In this document: positions 47,590 to 56,330 of the stretch, in pieces
Layout of the letters: each line of letters opens with the position of its first letter
Position numbering within the stretch: position 1 is the stretch's first letter
NCBI RefSeq assembly: GCF_904846035.1
Contig: NZ_CAJGYT010000001.1
Span: forward strand, 1,240,001-1,304,000
Direction of reading: 5' to 3'
Source: Psychrobacter aestuarii
GTDB lineage: Bacteria; Pseudomonadota; Gammaproteobacteria; Pseudomonadales; Moraxellaceae
Length of the DNA stretch: 64,000 nucleotides
Notes under the pieces: model-generated
What the model saw: the letters and a program-made list of their open reading frames with translations, nothing else
Databases searched by the model: none
What the model was told of the DNA's origin: nothing
Made by a program: the position numbers and the translations under genes

Positions 47590-47632
47590 ATTATAATAAT
47601 ACATTATATAATAAAGTATAATATAAAGGTAA
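47590..47632 (-). promoter_or_regulatory. AT-rich promoter region of the YeeE pair
   Basis: About 40 bp of almost pure A/T with repeated TATAAT/ATTATA elements and the perfect palindrome ATTATATAAT (47603-47612), about 55 bp before the YeeE start. It may be a promoter with an AT-rich operator. Confidence 0.4.
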
Positions 47633-47635
47633 AAA

Positions 47636-47664
47636 ATTACCAAGCCTGCGTGACTTGGTAGTTT
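47636..47664 (-). terminator. Terminator after the class V aminotransferase gene
   Basis: AATTACCAAG (47636-47645) pairs with CTTGGTAGTT (47655-47664) with one G-T pair. On the minus strand a run of six T follows. Confidence 0.65.
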
Positions 47665-47700
47665 TTATTTTTGAATCATCAGAAAAAATAAAGCGGCGCA

Positions 47701-48840
47701 TTAAGACGCAGAAGCGCACACCGTATCGAGCGCGTCAGCAAAGCGCTGTACCGCGCCGTCCACATCAGTCAATTTGTCTAAACCAAACAACCCAATGCGG
47801 AAGGTTTGAAAACTCTCAGGCTCGCCACATTTTAGCGGCACGCCAGCGGCGATTTGTACGCCTGCCTCAGCGAAGGCGCGACCCTTATGAATGTCCTCGC
47901 GCTCGGTGTACGACACCACCACCCCAGGCGCGCGGTAGCCGTCGGCGGCGACACTGGCAAAGCCTTGTGCCTCGCAGCGCTCGCGGATACGCTCACCAAG
48001 CGCCCACTGCGCATCATATAGCGCATCAAAGCCGATGTTTTTTGCCTCCATCAGCACATCACGGAACTGACGCAAGCCATCGGTCGGCATGGTCGCGTGA
48101 TAGGCATGACCGCCGTTTTCATAGGCGCGCATGATGTTTAGCCACTGTTTTAAATCAATGCTAAAGCTGTCTGACTCGGTCGTATCCACCGCCTCAATCG
48201 CCCGCTCGCTTAGCATCACCAGACCCGCGCACGGCGTGCTACTCCAGCCTTTTTGCGGCGCGCTAATCAGCACATCAATACCCAAGGCGTCCATATCCAA
48301 CCACACGCAGCCCGAGGCGATGCAATCAATGACCAGCAGCCCGCCCACGCTATGTACTGCTTCTGCCAGCGCCTTGATATAGTCATCAGGCAGGATAATG
48401 CCCGCCGAGGTCTCCACATGCGGCGCAAACACCACCGCAGGCTTGTCCGCTTTAATACGCGCGACCACCGTCTCAATCTCGACAGGCGCGAATGGCGCTT
48501 GGTCGGTATCGTCCTTGCGCTCGGCGGTCAGTACCGTCGTGTCATCCGTAATCTTGCCGCGCTCAATAATCTGCGTCCAGCGGTAACTAAACCAGCCATT
48601 ACGCACAATCAGGCACTTCTTATCCGCCGCCAGTTGGCGCGCCACCGCCTCCATCGCATACGTGCCCGAGCCTGGCACAATCGCCACGCCCGCCGCGTGG
48701 TACACCGCTTTTAGCTCGCGTGACAGGTCAGTCATCACCGTCTGAAAGACCGCCGACATGTGGTTGAGCGCGCGGTCGGTATAGACCACGGAATATTCTA
48801 ACAAGCCATCAGGATCAATATCGTGGCGTAACGCAGGCAT
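47701..48840 (-). CDS. PLP-dependent class V aminotransferase (serine/alanine-glyoxylate type)
   Basis: 379 residues. PGSGTYAMEAVARQL near residue 57 contacts PLP phosphate, GGLLVIDCIASGC holds the PLP-contacting Asp, and SAPQKGWSSTPCAGLV contains the Schiff-base Lys (near residue 196). It resembles alanine-glyoxylate and serine-pyruvate transaminases; phosphonate transaminases are also class V, so the substrate is not fixed. Single minus-strand gene with its own terminator. No metabolic neighbour clarifies the pathway. Confidence 0.85.
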   Translation of the reverse strand: MPALRHDIDPDGLLEYSVVYTDRALNHMSAVFQTVMTDLSRELKAVYHAAGVAIVPGSGTYAMEAVARQLAADKKCLIVRNGWFSYRWTQIIERGKITDDTTVLTAERKDDTDQAPFAPVEIETVVARIKADKPAVVFAPHVETSAGIILPDDYIKALAEAVHSVGGLLVIDCIASGCVWLDMDALGIDVLISAPQKGWSSTPCAGLVMLSERAIEAVDTTESDSFSIDLKQWLNIMRAYENGGHAYHATMPTDGLRQFRDVLMEAKNIGFDALYDAQWALGERIRERCEAQGFASVAADGYRAPGVVVSYTEREDIHKGRAFAEAGVQIAAGVPLKCGEPESFQTFRIGLFGLDKLTDVDGAVQRFADALDTVCASAS

Positions 48841-49062
48841 GGCACACTCCTTGTTTTCATTATTTGTTTATAAAGTTATTGGGGATTGGAAAGTTATTGA
48901 GGAACAATTATCGTCATTTATCGCGTCTTTGATGGTAGCACCGATAGGCAGGCGTGACAATTGACAGCCGCGTGACTGGCGGTTACACGCTGGGCGCTGG
49001 CAGGTTTGAGATTAAGAAAGGAAGGTATTGATAAGAAGAAAAGCCAGCGGACACAAATAAAT

Positions 49063-49091
49063 AAAAAACGCCGCGATAAAAAAAGCAGCGT
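49063..49091 (-). terminator. Terminator after hemA
   Basis: ACGCCGC (49068-49074) pairs with GCAGCGT (49085-49091) with one G-T pair, followed on the minus strand by TTTTTTATT. Confidence 0.6.
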
Positions 49092-49117
49092 ATAAGCAAA
49101 ATTAAAAGAGGAAAAGC

Positions 49118-50455
49118 TTAGCGGCGATAGGCATCATTCAGCCCTGAGACCACGAAGTCCAAAAGCTCGCTGTCGCCCTCGCGCGCCGCTTTGCGCATCA
49201 GTTTCGATGGCGCGTGGGTTAGGGTTTGGGTCAGGCGGCGGGACAGCTCGGTCACGATGTCTTCGGCTTGGCTGTCGCCCTGCTCAAACTGCGCGAGTGC
49301 TGCGCTGAGGATGTTTTCGACCTGCTGGTGCGTGCGCTCACGGTACTGCTGGATGTCTTTGCCCACCTGACGCACCTGAAAACGGCGCTCAATCTCTACC
49401 ACCAGCTGACTGACGAGCAGCTCGGCGTCCACGGCGGCTTGGCGGCGCTGCTCGATATTGCCTGCAATCACGTGCTGCAAATCATCGACTGAGTACAGAT
49501 ACACATCATCGATGCGGCTGATGGTCGGGTCGATGTCGCGCGGCACAGCCAAATCAATCATCAATATCGGCTGATAGCGGCGGCGCTTTAGGGCGCGCAG
49601 GGTCATGCCTTTATCAATCAGCATGTCCATACTGCCACTACAGCTGCTGACGATGTCCGCTTCTGCCAGTACCTCAGGTAAGGCGGCGAGCGGCTCTACC
49701 CGCACCTTGCGCCCCGCTTGGCGCAGCTCGGCGGCGAGGAGCTCGGCGCGCTCAGGATTGCGGTTACAGATAATCACCTGCCCCACCCCAAGACCTGCAA
49801 TGTGCGTGGCGACCAGACGGTTCATCTCGCCTGCCGCGACCACCAGCAAGGTGCGCTTTGCCATATCATCAAAGATTTGCGTGACCAGTTTTGCTGCTGC
49901 AAAACCGAGCGATACCGCTTGCGCGCCGACGCTGGTGTCATTACGCACTTGTTTTGCTGCGGCAAACACTTGGTCAATCACCCAGCCGAGCTGATTGCTA
50001 AGCGCCTGCTCACTTTGCGCAGTCTGTACCGCTTTTTTGATTTGCCCCAAAATTTGCGGCTCACCAAGTATCATGGAGTCCAGACCCGCCGCCACACGCA
50101 GCCAATGGGTGAGTGCGTGCGTGTCTTGATAGACATACAGATAGGTATCAATATCGCTTAAAGGCAGGTTTTTAAACTCCGCCAGCCAGCCCTTTAAGGT
50201 TTGGATATGCTGCTGCATGATGGCAGGGCTGACACTGCTGCTCGCCTGTGCGTTGCCTGCAATCTCATCGTCTGCATGGTGCGGGACGAGCGCATACAGC
50301 TCGGTGCGGTTACAGGTAGAGACCAGCACGCTGCCATCGGTCAGCGGTTTTAAAGTCGTGAGCGCGTCCGTCACCTCGTCGCCCACAAACGCCAAGCGCT
50401 CACGCAAAGCAACTGGTGCAGTTTTGTGATTGACGCCAATGACCACTAATCTCAT
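49118..50455 (-). CDS. hemA: Glutamyl-tRNA reductase
   Basis: 445 residues beginning MRLVVIGVNHKTAPVALRERLAF, with the catalytic Cys48 in VLVSTCNRTELYAL. Next come GLDSMILGEPQILGQIK and an NADPH-binding domain (LLVVAAGEMNRLVATHI), and a helical C-terminal dimerisation domain. It reduces glutamyl-tRNA to glutamate-1-semialdehyde, the first committed step of C5-pathway heme synthesis. The frame is open 41 codons further, but the conserved start at 50455 is clear. It is divergent from the TPR-lolB-ispE genes, the usual gammaproteobacterial neighbourhood. Confidence 0.96.
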   Translation of the reverse strand: MRLVVIGVNHKTAPVALRERLAFVGDEVTDALTTLKPLTDGSVLVSTCNRTELYALVPHHADDEIAGNAQASSSVSPAIMQQHIQTLKGWLAEFKNLPLSDIDTYLYVYQDTHALTHWLRVAAGLDSMILGEPQILGQIKKAVQTAQSEQALSNQLGWVIDQVFAAAKQVRNDTSVGAQAVSLGFAAAKLVTQIFDDMAKRTLLVVAAGEMNRLVATHIAGLGVGQVIICNRNPERAELLAAELRQAGRKVRVEPLAALPEVLAEADIVSSCSGSMDMLIDKGMTLRALKRRRYQPILMIDLAVPRDIDPTISRIDDVYLYSVDDLQHVIAGNIEQRRQAAVDAELLVSQLVVEIERRFQVRQVGKDIQQYRERTHQQVENILSAALAQFEQGDSQAEDIVTELSRRLTQTLTHAPSKLMRKAAREGDSELLDFVVSGLNDAYRR

Positions 50456-50830
50456 TATTGATAAACCATAACTGTAACGCTGATGATGCTGCAATCCAGT
50501 CCGCGCTAACCTGCGTACTGAACCCAACCTGCGTATGCGTGATACATAAACCACCGTCGCTCCTAGCGTCTGCCACACCCGTTATGGGGTGCGCTGCCTT
50601 GACTTTTGGGGTAGCGGTGATTAAAGAGAGGATATGATGTGTATAAAGCGCATTATTATAGCATTATTGCTGCCTTTATTTAACACTCCTGCATGCGCAC
50701 GCTGTTCTGTGCGTGTGCTGCTGTGTAACCCTGATGATACGTGCTGTGTAACACGAGTACCATTGTTTCAGGCTTGCTTGCGATTTTATAATATTGTTAT
50801 TGCACTATTTTTTGGTAAAGAACGCGCGCT
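50456..50830. other. Divergent intergenic region hemA / TPR gene
   Basis: 375 bp with the TPR-gene promoter candidate (50763-50792). The hemA promoter is not clearly visible. No gene is supported. Confidence 0.45.
50763..50792 (+). promoter_or_regulatory. Candidate promoter of the TPR-lolB genes
   Basis: TTGTTT (50763-50768), 18 bp, consensus TATAAT (50787-50792), about 30 nt before the start codon at 50831. Confidence 0.5.
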
Positions 50831-52672
50831 ATGATACATTCTGGGTCTTGGTTATATGCCGTCCGTGCGCCAAAAGCACAAGGACAAACGCTGATTAAAA
50901 AATGGCTTCACCGCCCAACAGCCCTCGTGCTTGCGCTGGGGTTAGGCTTCGGCGCGCCTGCACACGCGTCTCTTTTAAGCAATTTGCTTGGGTCAAAGAC
51001 GCAAAGTAGCGCTGCTACCAGCGCCCCAGCCACGCCTGTACCCGCCCAGCCTACCGATGAGATGGCAACCCGTGACCCTGCCAGCGAGCCGAGTCTGTAT
51101 TCGCTTTTGGAGGCGGAGTTCGCCGCCGATCGTGGTCAGCCTGAGCGCGCATTACAACTGTATAAGCAGCAATCGTTTAAACAAGACGCCACGGCGGTTT
51201 TTGAGCGCGCGCTTGGCTTGTCACTGCAATACGATGATGTCGACAGCTCGCTGCGCTTTGCCAAAGCGTGGCAGGACAAAAACCCCGACCACGTGCCCGC
51301 ATGGTTTTATGTCGCGCATTTGGCATTAAAAGCGCACAACTATGAGCTGGCAGGCAAGACCTTAAACCGCATCTTGCGCTATGACCCGCGCGCCGATTTG
51401 AGCGAGATTTTGATTGGTATTTATCCCGCTACTGAAAGCGACCAGCGCGCCTTGCTTGCTGCCCTAGAGCCGATTGACAGCACACAGAACGCCTCGATGT
51501 CGGTACTAAAAGCAGGTCTGCTCTTACAAGCCAATGCGCCCAAAGACGCCCTCGTGCATATCGAGCGCGCGTTGGCACGCCAGCCCAATTACACACCATT
51601 CATTACCCTAAAGACTGATATTTTGCGCCAGATGGATGCGCCCGACGCCGCACTGTCTTATGTTGACCAAGCGCGCTTGCGTAACCCGAGCAGCAAGAGC
51701 TTGTATTTGTATCAGATTCGCTATTTGCTGGATTTAAAGCGCAGCCGCGAGGCATGGGTGCTGCTGCTCGACGCGCAACAGCGCTTTAGTGATGATGCTG
51801 AGATTACCTTACTTGCCGCCTTGGTCAGCTTGGATATTGAAGAGTATCGCCGTGCTGACCAGCTGCTCAATGTCTTGGTACAAAACTCCATTTATACCGA
51901 CCAAGCCTACTACTATTTGGGCATCAGCGCCGAGCGTCAGCAGCACATCGACATGGCAAAACGCTACTTAAATGCGGTGATGCGTGAGGACTTGGTATTG
52001 GCTGCCCGCGAAAAAGTGGTCGCGTTTGAGCTGTTAGAAGACAACTATGACGCCGCCATTGCAACCTTGGTCAAGCTGCGCGAACAGTTTGGCGTTTTTG
52101 CCCCAGACACCTACGTTATGCAAGCGGATATCTTGCGCCAGCAGCAAAAAACCGATGAGGCGCTGCGCCTATTGACCACTGCCAATCGACAATACCCCAA
52201 CAGCGAAGGGATTTTATTTGCCCGCGTTCAGCTGCTCGACAACCGCAGCGACTATGTGATTAAACGCGCGCTGCTGCAGCATTTGCAGTCACTCGACCCA
52301 AGCAATCTCGCCTATCAGCTCAGCTACGCGCAGCTATTGATGGCGCATCAGGGCAGCGAGGCGCAAGGAGTGGCGCTCGCGCAAAGCATCATTAGCATAC
52401 GCTACGACGACCCGCGTTATGACAGCGAGCTGCATTTAGAGACGCTCAATTTGCTTGCCGAATACGCCTTGAACAATCAAGAGTACGCGCAGGTTATCGA
52501 CTACTTGCAGACCCCATATGACGTACTGCCGACGCTGCCCTCAGGCGTATTGTTGCTGCGCGCTTATCAAGGCTTGGGCGAGACGGACAAAGTGCAAAGT
52601 CTGCTTGAGGACTTACAGCAGCGCTTTGCCTTTGGTCAGCACAACATCAATGACCGCGTGCAGCTGTACTAA
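50831..52672 (+). CDS. Periplasmic/secreted TPR-repeat protein
   Basis: 613 residues. An N-terminal signal peptide ends in GAPAHA (about residue 47). It is followed by a Ser/Thr/Pro/Ala linker and then about a dozen degenerate TPR helical hairpins (for example SLYSLLEAEFAADRGQPERALQLYKQQSF, and AYYYLGISAERQQHIDMAKRYLNAVMRE). A TPR protein between hemA and lolB is common in Pseudomonas, Acinetobacter and relatives, but its function is not established. Envelope biogenesis is a guess from its lolB neighbour, 126 bp downstream on the same strand. Confidence 0.85.
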   Translation: MIHSGSWLYAVRAPKAQGQTLIKKWLHRPTALVLALGLGFGAPAHASLLSNLLGSKTQSSAATSAPATPVPAQPTDEMATRDPASEPSLYSLLEAEFAADRGQPERALQLYKQQSFKQDATAVFERALGLSLQYDDVDSSLRFAKAWQDKNPDHVPAWFYVAHLALKAHNYELAGKTLNRILRYDPRADLSEILIGIYPATESDQRALLAALEPIDSTQNASMSVLKAGLLLQANAPKDALVHIERALARQPNYTPFITLKTDILRQMDAPDAALSYVDQARLRNPSSKSLYLYQIRYLLDLKRSREAWVLLLDAQQRFSDDAEITLLAALVSLDIEEYRRADQLLNVLVQNSIYTDQAYYYLGISAERQQHIDMAKRYLNAVMREDLVLAAREKVVAFELLEDNYDAAIATLVKLREQFGVFAPDTYVMQADILRQQQKTDEALRLLTTANRQYPNSEGILFARVQLLDNRSDYVIKRALLQHLQSLDPSNLAYQLSYAQLLMAHQGSEAQGVALAQSIISIRYDDPRYDSELHLETLNLLAEYALNNQEYAQVIDYLQTPYDVLPTLPSGVLLLRAYQGLGETDKVQSLLEDLQQRFAFGQHNINDRVQLY

Positions 52673-52798
52673 ATCTGTGCGCTCACTCAAAGCCGCGCGT
52701 CAGGCAAAAAAAATCAACACTCACGCATATCCGCGCAACAATACCCGCGTAGGCTAGACGATTATAGGTTTGTTTTTTACCGTTTTTAAGGATGTATT

Positions 52799-53428
52799 AT
52801 GCAACACACGCTCTCTTCCCGCGCTGCGCGGACGCCTGCGCATCTGTGCCGCAACCTATTCATTGGCGCGTTGGCAGTCGCAAGCCTTGCAGGCTGTCAG
52901 TCTATGCAAGCAGGACAATCAACGGGTGCGGGCATACCGACCACCAGCATTCCGCAAAAGCTTGAAAGCTTTAATATTAATGGCAAAATCGGGGTGACCG
53001 TACCGAGCGAAAGCGGCAATACAGGCGGCAGCGCGTTTTATGCATGGGCGCAAGAAGGCGACCGCTTTGGCATTGAGTTGATTGGCGCGCTCGGTATCGG
53101 CAAAACCAACATCGAATACAACGGCAGCACCGCAACCTTGGTCAGCGAAAAAACAGGCACCATGACCGCAGATGATCCTGAAACCTTGCTACAAAAGGCG
53201 ACGGGCTGGCAAGCGCCCATCTCACAAATGCCGTACTGGATTTCTGGTCGCTCAGCGCCCTCAGACAGCGACAGTAAAACCGACGCGCAAAACCGCCTCA
53301 TCAGCGCGGTCAATGGCGAATGGCAAGCGAGCTTTAGCTACTCAGGCAATGACACCCAGCCGAGCAAAATCACTGCCCGTCAAGACCAAGGCTATAAAGT
53401 AGTGATGACCATCAACCATCAAAACTAA
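52799..53428 (+). CDS. lolB: Outer-membrane lipoprotein insertion factor LolB
   Basis: 209 residues. A signal peptide with lipobox SLAGC (Cys near residue 35) is followed by a LolB-type beta-fold. The segments KLESFNINGKIGVTVP, GGSAFYAWAQEGDRFGIELIGALGIGKTNIEYNG, MPYWISGRSAP and the terminal KITARQDQGYKVVMTINHQN support it. LolB receives lipoproteins from LolA and inserts them in the outer membrane. The signal region has a polar lead of about 18 residues. It precedes ispE, the classic lolB-ispE order, with a terminator between. Confidence 0.9.
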   Translation: MQHTLSSRAARTPAHLCRNLFIGALAVASLAGCQSMQAGQSTGAGIPTTSIPQKLESFNINGKIGVTVPSESGNTGGSAFYAWAQEGDRFGIELIGALGIGKTNIEYNGSTATLVSEKTGTMTADDPETLLQKATGWQAPISQMPYWISGRSAPSDSDSKTDAQNRLISAVNGEWQASFSYSGNDTQPSKITARQDQGYKVVMTINHQN

Positions 53429-53465
53429 GCCAAGTTTGCATAAACTCGCGCTAAAAATTTTGATG

Positions 53466-53501
53466 AAAAAGGCAGCTTTTATATAAACGGCTGCCTTTTT
53501 T
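53466..53501 (+). terminator. Terminator after lolB
   Basis: AAAAAGGCAGC (53466-53476) pairs with GCTGCCTTTTT (53490-53500), followed by further T. Separates lolB from ispE. Confidence 0.75.
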
Positions 53502-53623
53502 ATACCTGACATTTTTGTTATCTACACTTTTTATCCGTTGTATCTTTGCCCCGCCGCCCGAAGCGGTTACAATCTTTACTCACCTTTTTTTTGCCATGTT
53601 TATTATTTGGGCTACCGACTGCT

Positions 53624-54565
53624 ATGAACCGCACGCCGAGCATTATCACCCGCTTTTCTCCTGCCAAGATTAACCTGTTTTTGCACATCACAGGCAAGCG
53701 CAGCGATGGCTATCACGACTTACAGACCGTGTTTCGGCTGCTGGATTTTGGTGACACCTTGCGCTTTACGGTCGGTGACGCAGTGGCAACCGAGCCTTTG
53801 GCAGAGGACAGTGACACATTATGCCGCGCCCTTATCACCATTGACGGCGCAGAAGCGATTACTAAGGATATTGGGGATAATCTGATTTTTAAGGCAGCGC
53901 ACGCCTTATTACGCACTGCTATCATCGATGAGCACTTGCCCGACGCACTTGCCGCTATTAAGATTGCCATTGATAAACGCCTGCCGATGGGCGCAGGGTT
54001 GGGCGGCGGTTCGTCCAATGCCGCGACCACCTTACAGACGCTGAACACGGTATGGGATTTGAATTACGAGACAGAGATGCTGCTCGGCATCGGGCGCAGC
54101 TTGGGTGCGGATGTGCCGATATTTATTTTTGGGCAAGACGCGATTGCCACAGGCATTGGCGAGGTATTAACACCGATTGATTTGCCCGCGCAGCGCTATC
54201 TATTATTGACGCCCGACGCGCACGCGAGCACCGCTGCCCTATTCGCGCATCCAAAGTTGCGCCGCGACATTGCCCCGATTGACACGCACACCGTGATGAA
54301 CGAAACGGCGCAGTTTACTGAGACGCTCTCGCCGCACTATCACAACGTCTTTACCCCTGTCGTGACCGAGCTTGCACCTGCGGTACAAGCGGCGCTTGAT
54401 TATTTGCACTCGCTTGAGGCGACAGTAGGTGGACACGCGCGCATGACAGGCTCAGGCAGCGCGGTGTTTTTGCCGATTGCGGCGCATATTGCTGATGATA
54501 AGACGCTGCTGGCAAGATGGGTTAAAGACGCACCTTGTCAGGGTTATGTGGTGGGGAGTTTGTAG
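53624..54565 (+). CDS. ispE: 4-diphosphocytidyl-2-C-methyl-D-erythritol kinase
   Basis: 313 residues, a GHMP kinase. FSPAKINLFLHITGKRSDGYHDLQTVF at the N-terminus and PMGAGLGGGSSNAATTL (the ATP-binding loop, near residue 122) are diagnostic. Its C-terminal motif MTGSGSAVFLP is present. It phosphorylates CDP-methylerythritol in the MEP isoprenoid pathway. ATG 53624 is chosen because the conserved domain starts 9 residues later; the frame is open to a TTG at 53546 with no ribosome site. Followed by tRNA-Gln, prs and rplY. Confidence 0.95.
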   Translation: MNRTPSIITRFSPAKINLFLHITGKRSDGYHDLQTVFRLLDFGDTLRFTVGDAVATEPLAEDSDTLCRALITIDGAEAITKDIGDNLIFKAAHALLRTAIIDEHLPDALAAIKIAIDKRLPMGAGLGGGSSNAATTLQTLNTVWDLNYETEMLLGIGRSLGADVPIFIFGQDAIATGIGEVLTPIDLPAQRYLLLTPDAHASTAALFAHPKLRRDIAPIDTHTVMNETAQFTETLSPHYHNVFTPVVTELAPAVQAALDYLHSLEATVGGHARMTGSGSAVFLPIAAHIADDKTLLARWVKDAPCQGYVVGSL

Positions 54566-54697
54566 AATACGCATTTTTGTCACGTGAGGCGCTAAGTACA
54601 GCTTATATTACTGTTGTTAATTATCAATTTATATGAAAATAAACTAACGCCATCATCTGATAACGACAAAGAAATCCCAGAAAAAATCAAAAATGGG

Positions 54698-54725
54698 TTG
54701 CAAAATCTGAAAATTTACTTATAAT
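54698..54725 (+). promoter_or_regulatory. Promoter of the first tRNA-Gln
   Basis: TTGCAA (54698-54703), 16 bp, consensus TATAAT (54720-54725), 13 bp before the mature tRNA 5' end. Confidence 0.6.
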
Positions 54726-54738
54726 AGGTCGCCACAAT

Positions 54739-54814
54739 AGGGGTATAGCCAAGTTGGTAAGGCATCAGGTTTTGATCCTGACATCCGTTGGTTCGAGTCC
54801 AGCTACCCCTGCCA
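54739..54814 (+). tRNA. tRNA-Gln (anticodon UUG)
   Basis: 76 nt including an encoded CCA. The acceptor stem AGGGGTA (54739-54745) pairs fully with TACCCCT. The anticodon arm TCAGG / CCTGA encloses the loop TTTTGAT, giving anticodon TTG, and the T-arm contains GGTTCGAGTCC. An identical copy follows 188 bp downstream. It has its own promoter and is placed in the conserved ispE-tRNA-Gln-prs interval. Confidence 0.95.
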
Positions 54815-54874
54815 TATTTTGTTTTATTGCTGTTGCCTTGATCGCCGCTTTTTGTAGCAATCTTTGGATAGCAA

Positions 54875-54904
54875 TTGACAACACCTTCCCTACTTCGGTA
54901 TAGT
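54875..54904 (+). promoter_or_regulatory. Promoter upstream of the second tRNA-Gln
   Basis: Consensus TTGACA (54875-54880), 18 bp, TATAGT (54899-54904). Transcription would begin about 90 nt before the second tRNA and could continue into prs. Confidence 0.55.
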
Positions 54905-55002
54905 TCGCAACGAACGCCATACTGTTTGGGAAAGCCGTGAATACGGCAAGACGCTGCACGATGAAGCACTTCATGACTCATCACCAAGCAGTATTACAAT
55001 AC

Positions 55003-55078
55003 AGGGGTATAGCCAAGTTGGTAAGGCATCAGGTTTTGATCCTGACATCCGTTGGTTCGAGTCCAGCTACCCCTGCCA
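55003..55078 (+). tRNA. tRNA-Gln (anticodon UUG), second copy
   Basis: Identical in all 76 positions to the copy at 54739-54814, including CCA. It lies 95 bp upstream of prs. Duplicate tRNA-Gln genes at this locus are a local duplication. Confidence 0.95.
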
Positions 55079-55173
55079 TTTTCTGCGGTAACTCACCATC
55101 TTTTCTTTCTTAATTTGAGCAGTTTGTCACTGCTTAGCGGTCGCTGCTTGAGTCAATCAATAGGACTTCAGTC

Positions 55174-56118
55174 ATGCCTTATTTGGCGATTTTTACAGGT
55201 AATGCTCACCCTGAATTAGCGAAAACCGTAGCCGACCATCTACACATTCCGCTTGGCAAAGCAGATGTTACCCGCTTTTCTGATGGCGAAATCGCCGTAG
55301 AAATCAAAGAGCACGTTCGTGGTAAAGACGTCTTTATCATGCAGCCTACCTGCTCACCGACCAATGACAATTTGATGGAAATCATGATGATGGCCGATGC
55401 TTTGCGCCGCTCTAGCGCAGGTCGTATCACCGCTGTGATTCCTTATTTTGGTTATGCGCGTCAAGACCGTCGTCCTCGTTCAGCCCGTGTGCCTATCTCT
55501 GCCAAAGTCGTCGCCGATATGCTCAACATCGTCAGCATCGACCGCGTGATGACCGTTGATTTGCACTCAGACCAGATTCAGGGCTTCTTTGATGTGCCTG
55601 TAGACAACATCTACGGCACGCCTGTGCTATTGAATGATTTGAAAAAGCAAGAATACGACAACATCATGGTCGTCTCACCTGACGTGGGCGGCGTGGTACG
55701 TGCGCGTGCGATGGCAAAACAGCTTGGCGATACTGACATGGCGATTATTGATAAGCGCCGTGCCCGTGCCAACGAATCACAAGTGATGCACATCATCGGT
55801 GATGTTCGTGACCGTGATTGCGTCATCGTTGATGACATGGTCGATACCGCAGGTACGCTATGTAAAGCCGCTGCCGCGCTAAAAGACAATGGCGCACGCC
55901 GCGTCCTTGCTTACATCACTCACCCTGTGCTATCAGGCAATGCGCTAAAAAACATCAACGAGTCGGCGCTGGATGAAGTGGTTGTAACCGACACCATCCC
56001 ACTATCAGACGCAGCAAAAGCTTGCGGAAAAATCCGCCAAGTGTCTATCGCCTCAATGCTGGCTGAGAGCTTACGCCGTATCAACAACGAAGAATCTATC
56101 AGCGCGATGTTTGAATAA
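55174..56118 (+). CDS. prs: Ribose-phosphate pyrophosphokinase
   Basis: 314 residues. The ATP-binding loop [34 protein letters not shown], and the PRPP-binding motif [17 protein letters not shown] are all present at the expected positions. It forms PRPP from ribose 5-phosphate and ATP for purine, pyrimidine, NAD, His and Trp synthesis. ATG 55174 begins the conserved sequence. Closed by a strong terminator at 56146-56179, then the rplY promoter. Confidence 0.97.
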   Translation: MPYLAIFTGNAHPELAKTVADHLHIPLGKADVTRFSDGEIAVEIKEHVRGKDVFIMQPTCSPTNDNLMEIMMMADALRRSSAGRITAVIPYFGYARQDRRPRSARVPISAKVVADMLNIVSIDRVMTVDLHSDQIQGFFDVPVDNIYGTPVLLNDLKKQEYDNIMVVSPDVGGVVRARAMAKQLGDTDMAIIDKRRARANESQVMHIIGDVRDRDCVIVDDMVDTAGTLCKAAAALKDNGARRVLAYITHPVLSGNALKNINESALDEVVVTDTIPLSDAAKACGKIRQVSIASMLAESLRRINNEESISAMFE

Positions 56119-56145
56119 GCCGCACTGATCATTGACTTTGTGTAA

Positions 56146-56179
56146 AAAGCCCCGATGGCCACACGGCTCTCGGGGCTTT
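56146..56179 (+). terminator. Terminator after prs
   Basis: AAAGCCCCGA (56146-56155) pairs exactly with TCGGGGCTTT (56170-56179), loop 14 nt. Confidence 0.75.
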
Positions 56180-56184
56180 AAACC

Positions 56185-56213
56185 TTTATTATTGCTAAAA
56201 AAACGCGTATAAT
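56185..56213 (+). promoter_or_regulatory. Promoter of rplY
   Basis: TTTATT (56185-56190), 17 bp, consensus TATAAT (56208-56213). Predicted start near 56220, at the edge of a dyad. Confidence 0.55.
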
Positions 56214-56223
56214 GCGCGCCTGT

Positions 56224-56291
56224 ACTGACCATTTGGTCAGTTGCAGTACATCTTAGTTCGCGCGCTGCCGAATTGGTCGCAAATTCGCAGC
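56224..56291 (+). promoter_or_regulatory. Structured leader of rplY
   Basis: Two strong inverted repeats lie in the predicted 5' untranslated region. ACTGACCA-TT-TGGTCAGT is at 56224-56241. The second, at 56264-56291, has GCTG/CAGC and CGAATT/AATTCG pairing with one bulged C. An alternative pairing, TGTACTG (56221-56227) with CAGTACA (56244-56250), encloses the first. Autogenous control of rplY by L25 is known in enterobacteria; here a similar role is an inference. The first dyad could instead be a repressor operator at the start site. Confidence 0.45.
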
Positions 56292-56330
56292 ACTTGGCGC
56301 AGCTTTTATTTTTTTTATAGGATTATATCC

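Noticed and set aside
53546..53623. Longer ispE with an N-terminal hydrophobic leader
   Set aside because: Would need a TTG start without ribosome site, and a cytoplasmic kinase should not carry a signal-like segment.
54815..55002. Possible gene in the spacer between the two tRNA-Gln genes
   Set aside because: Only antisense frames that run through the tRNA itself; the spacer contains a near-consensus promoter instead.
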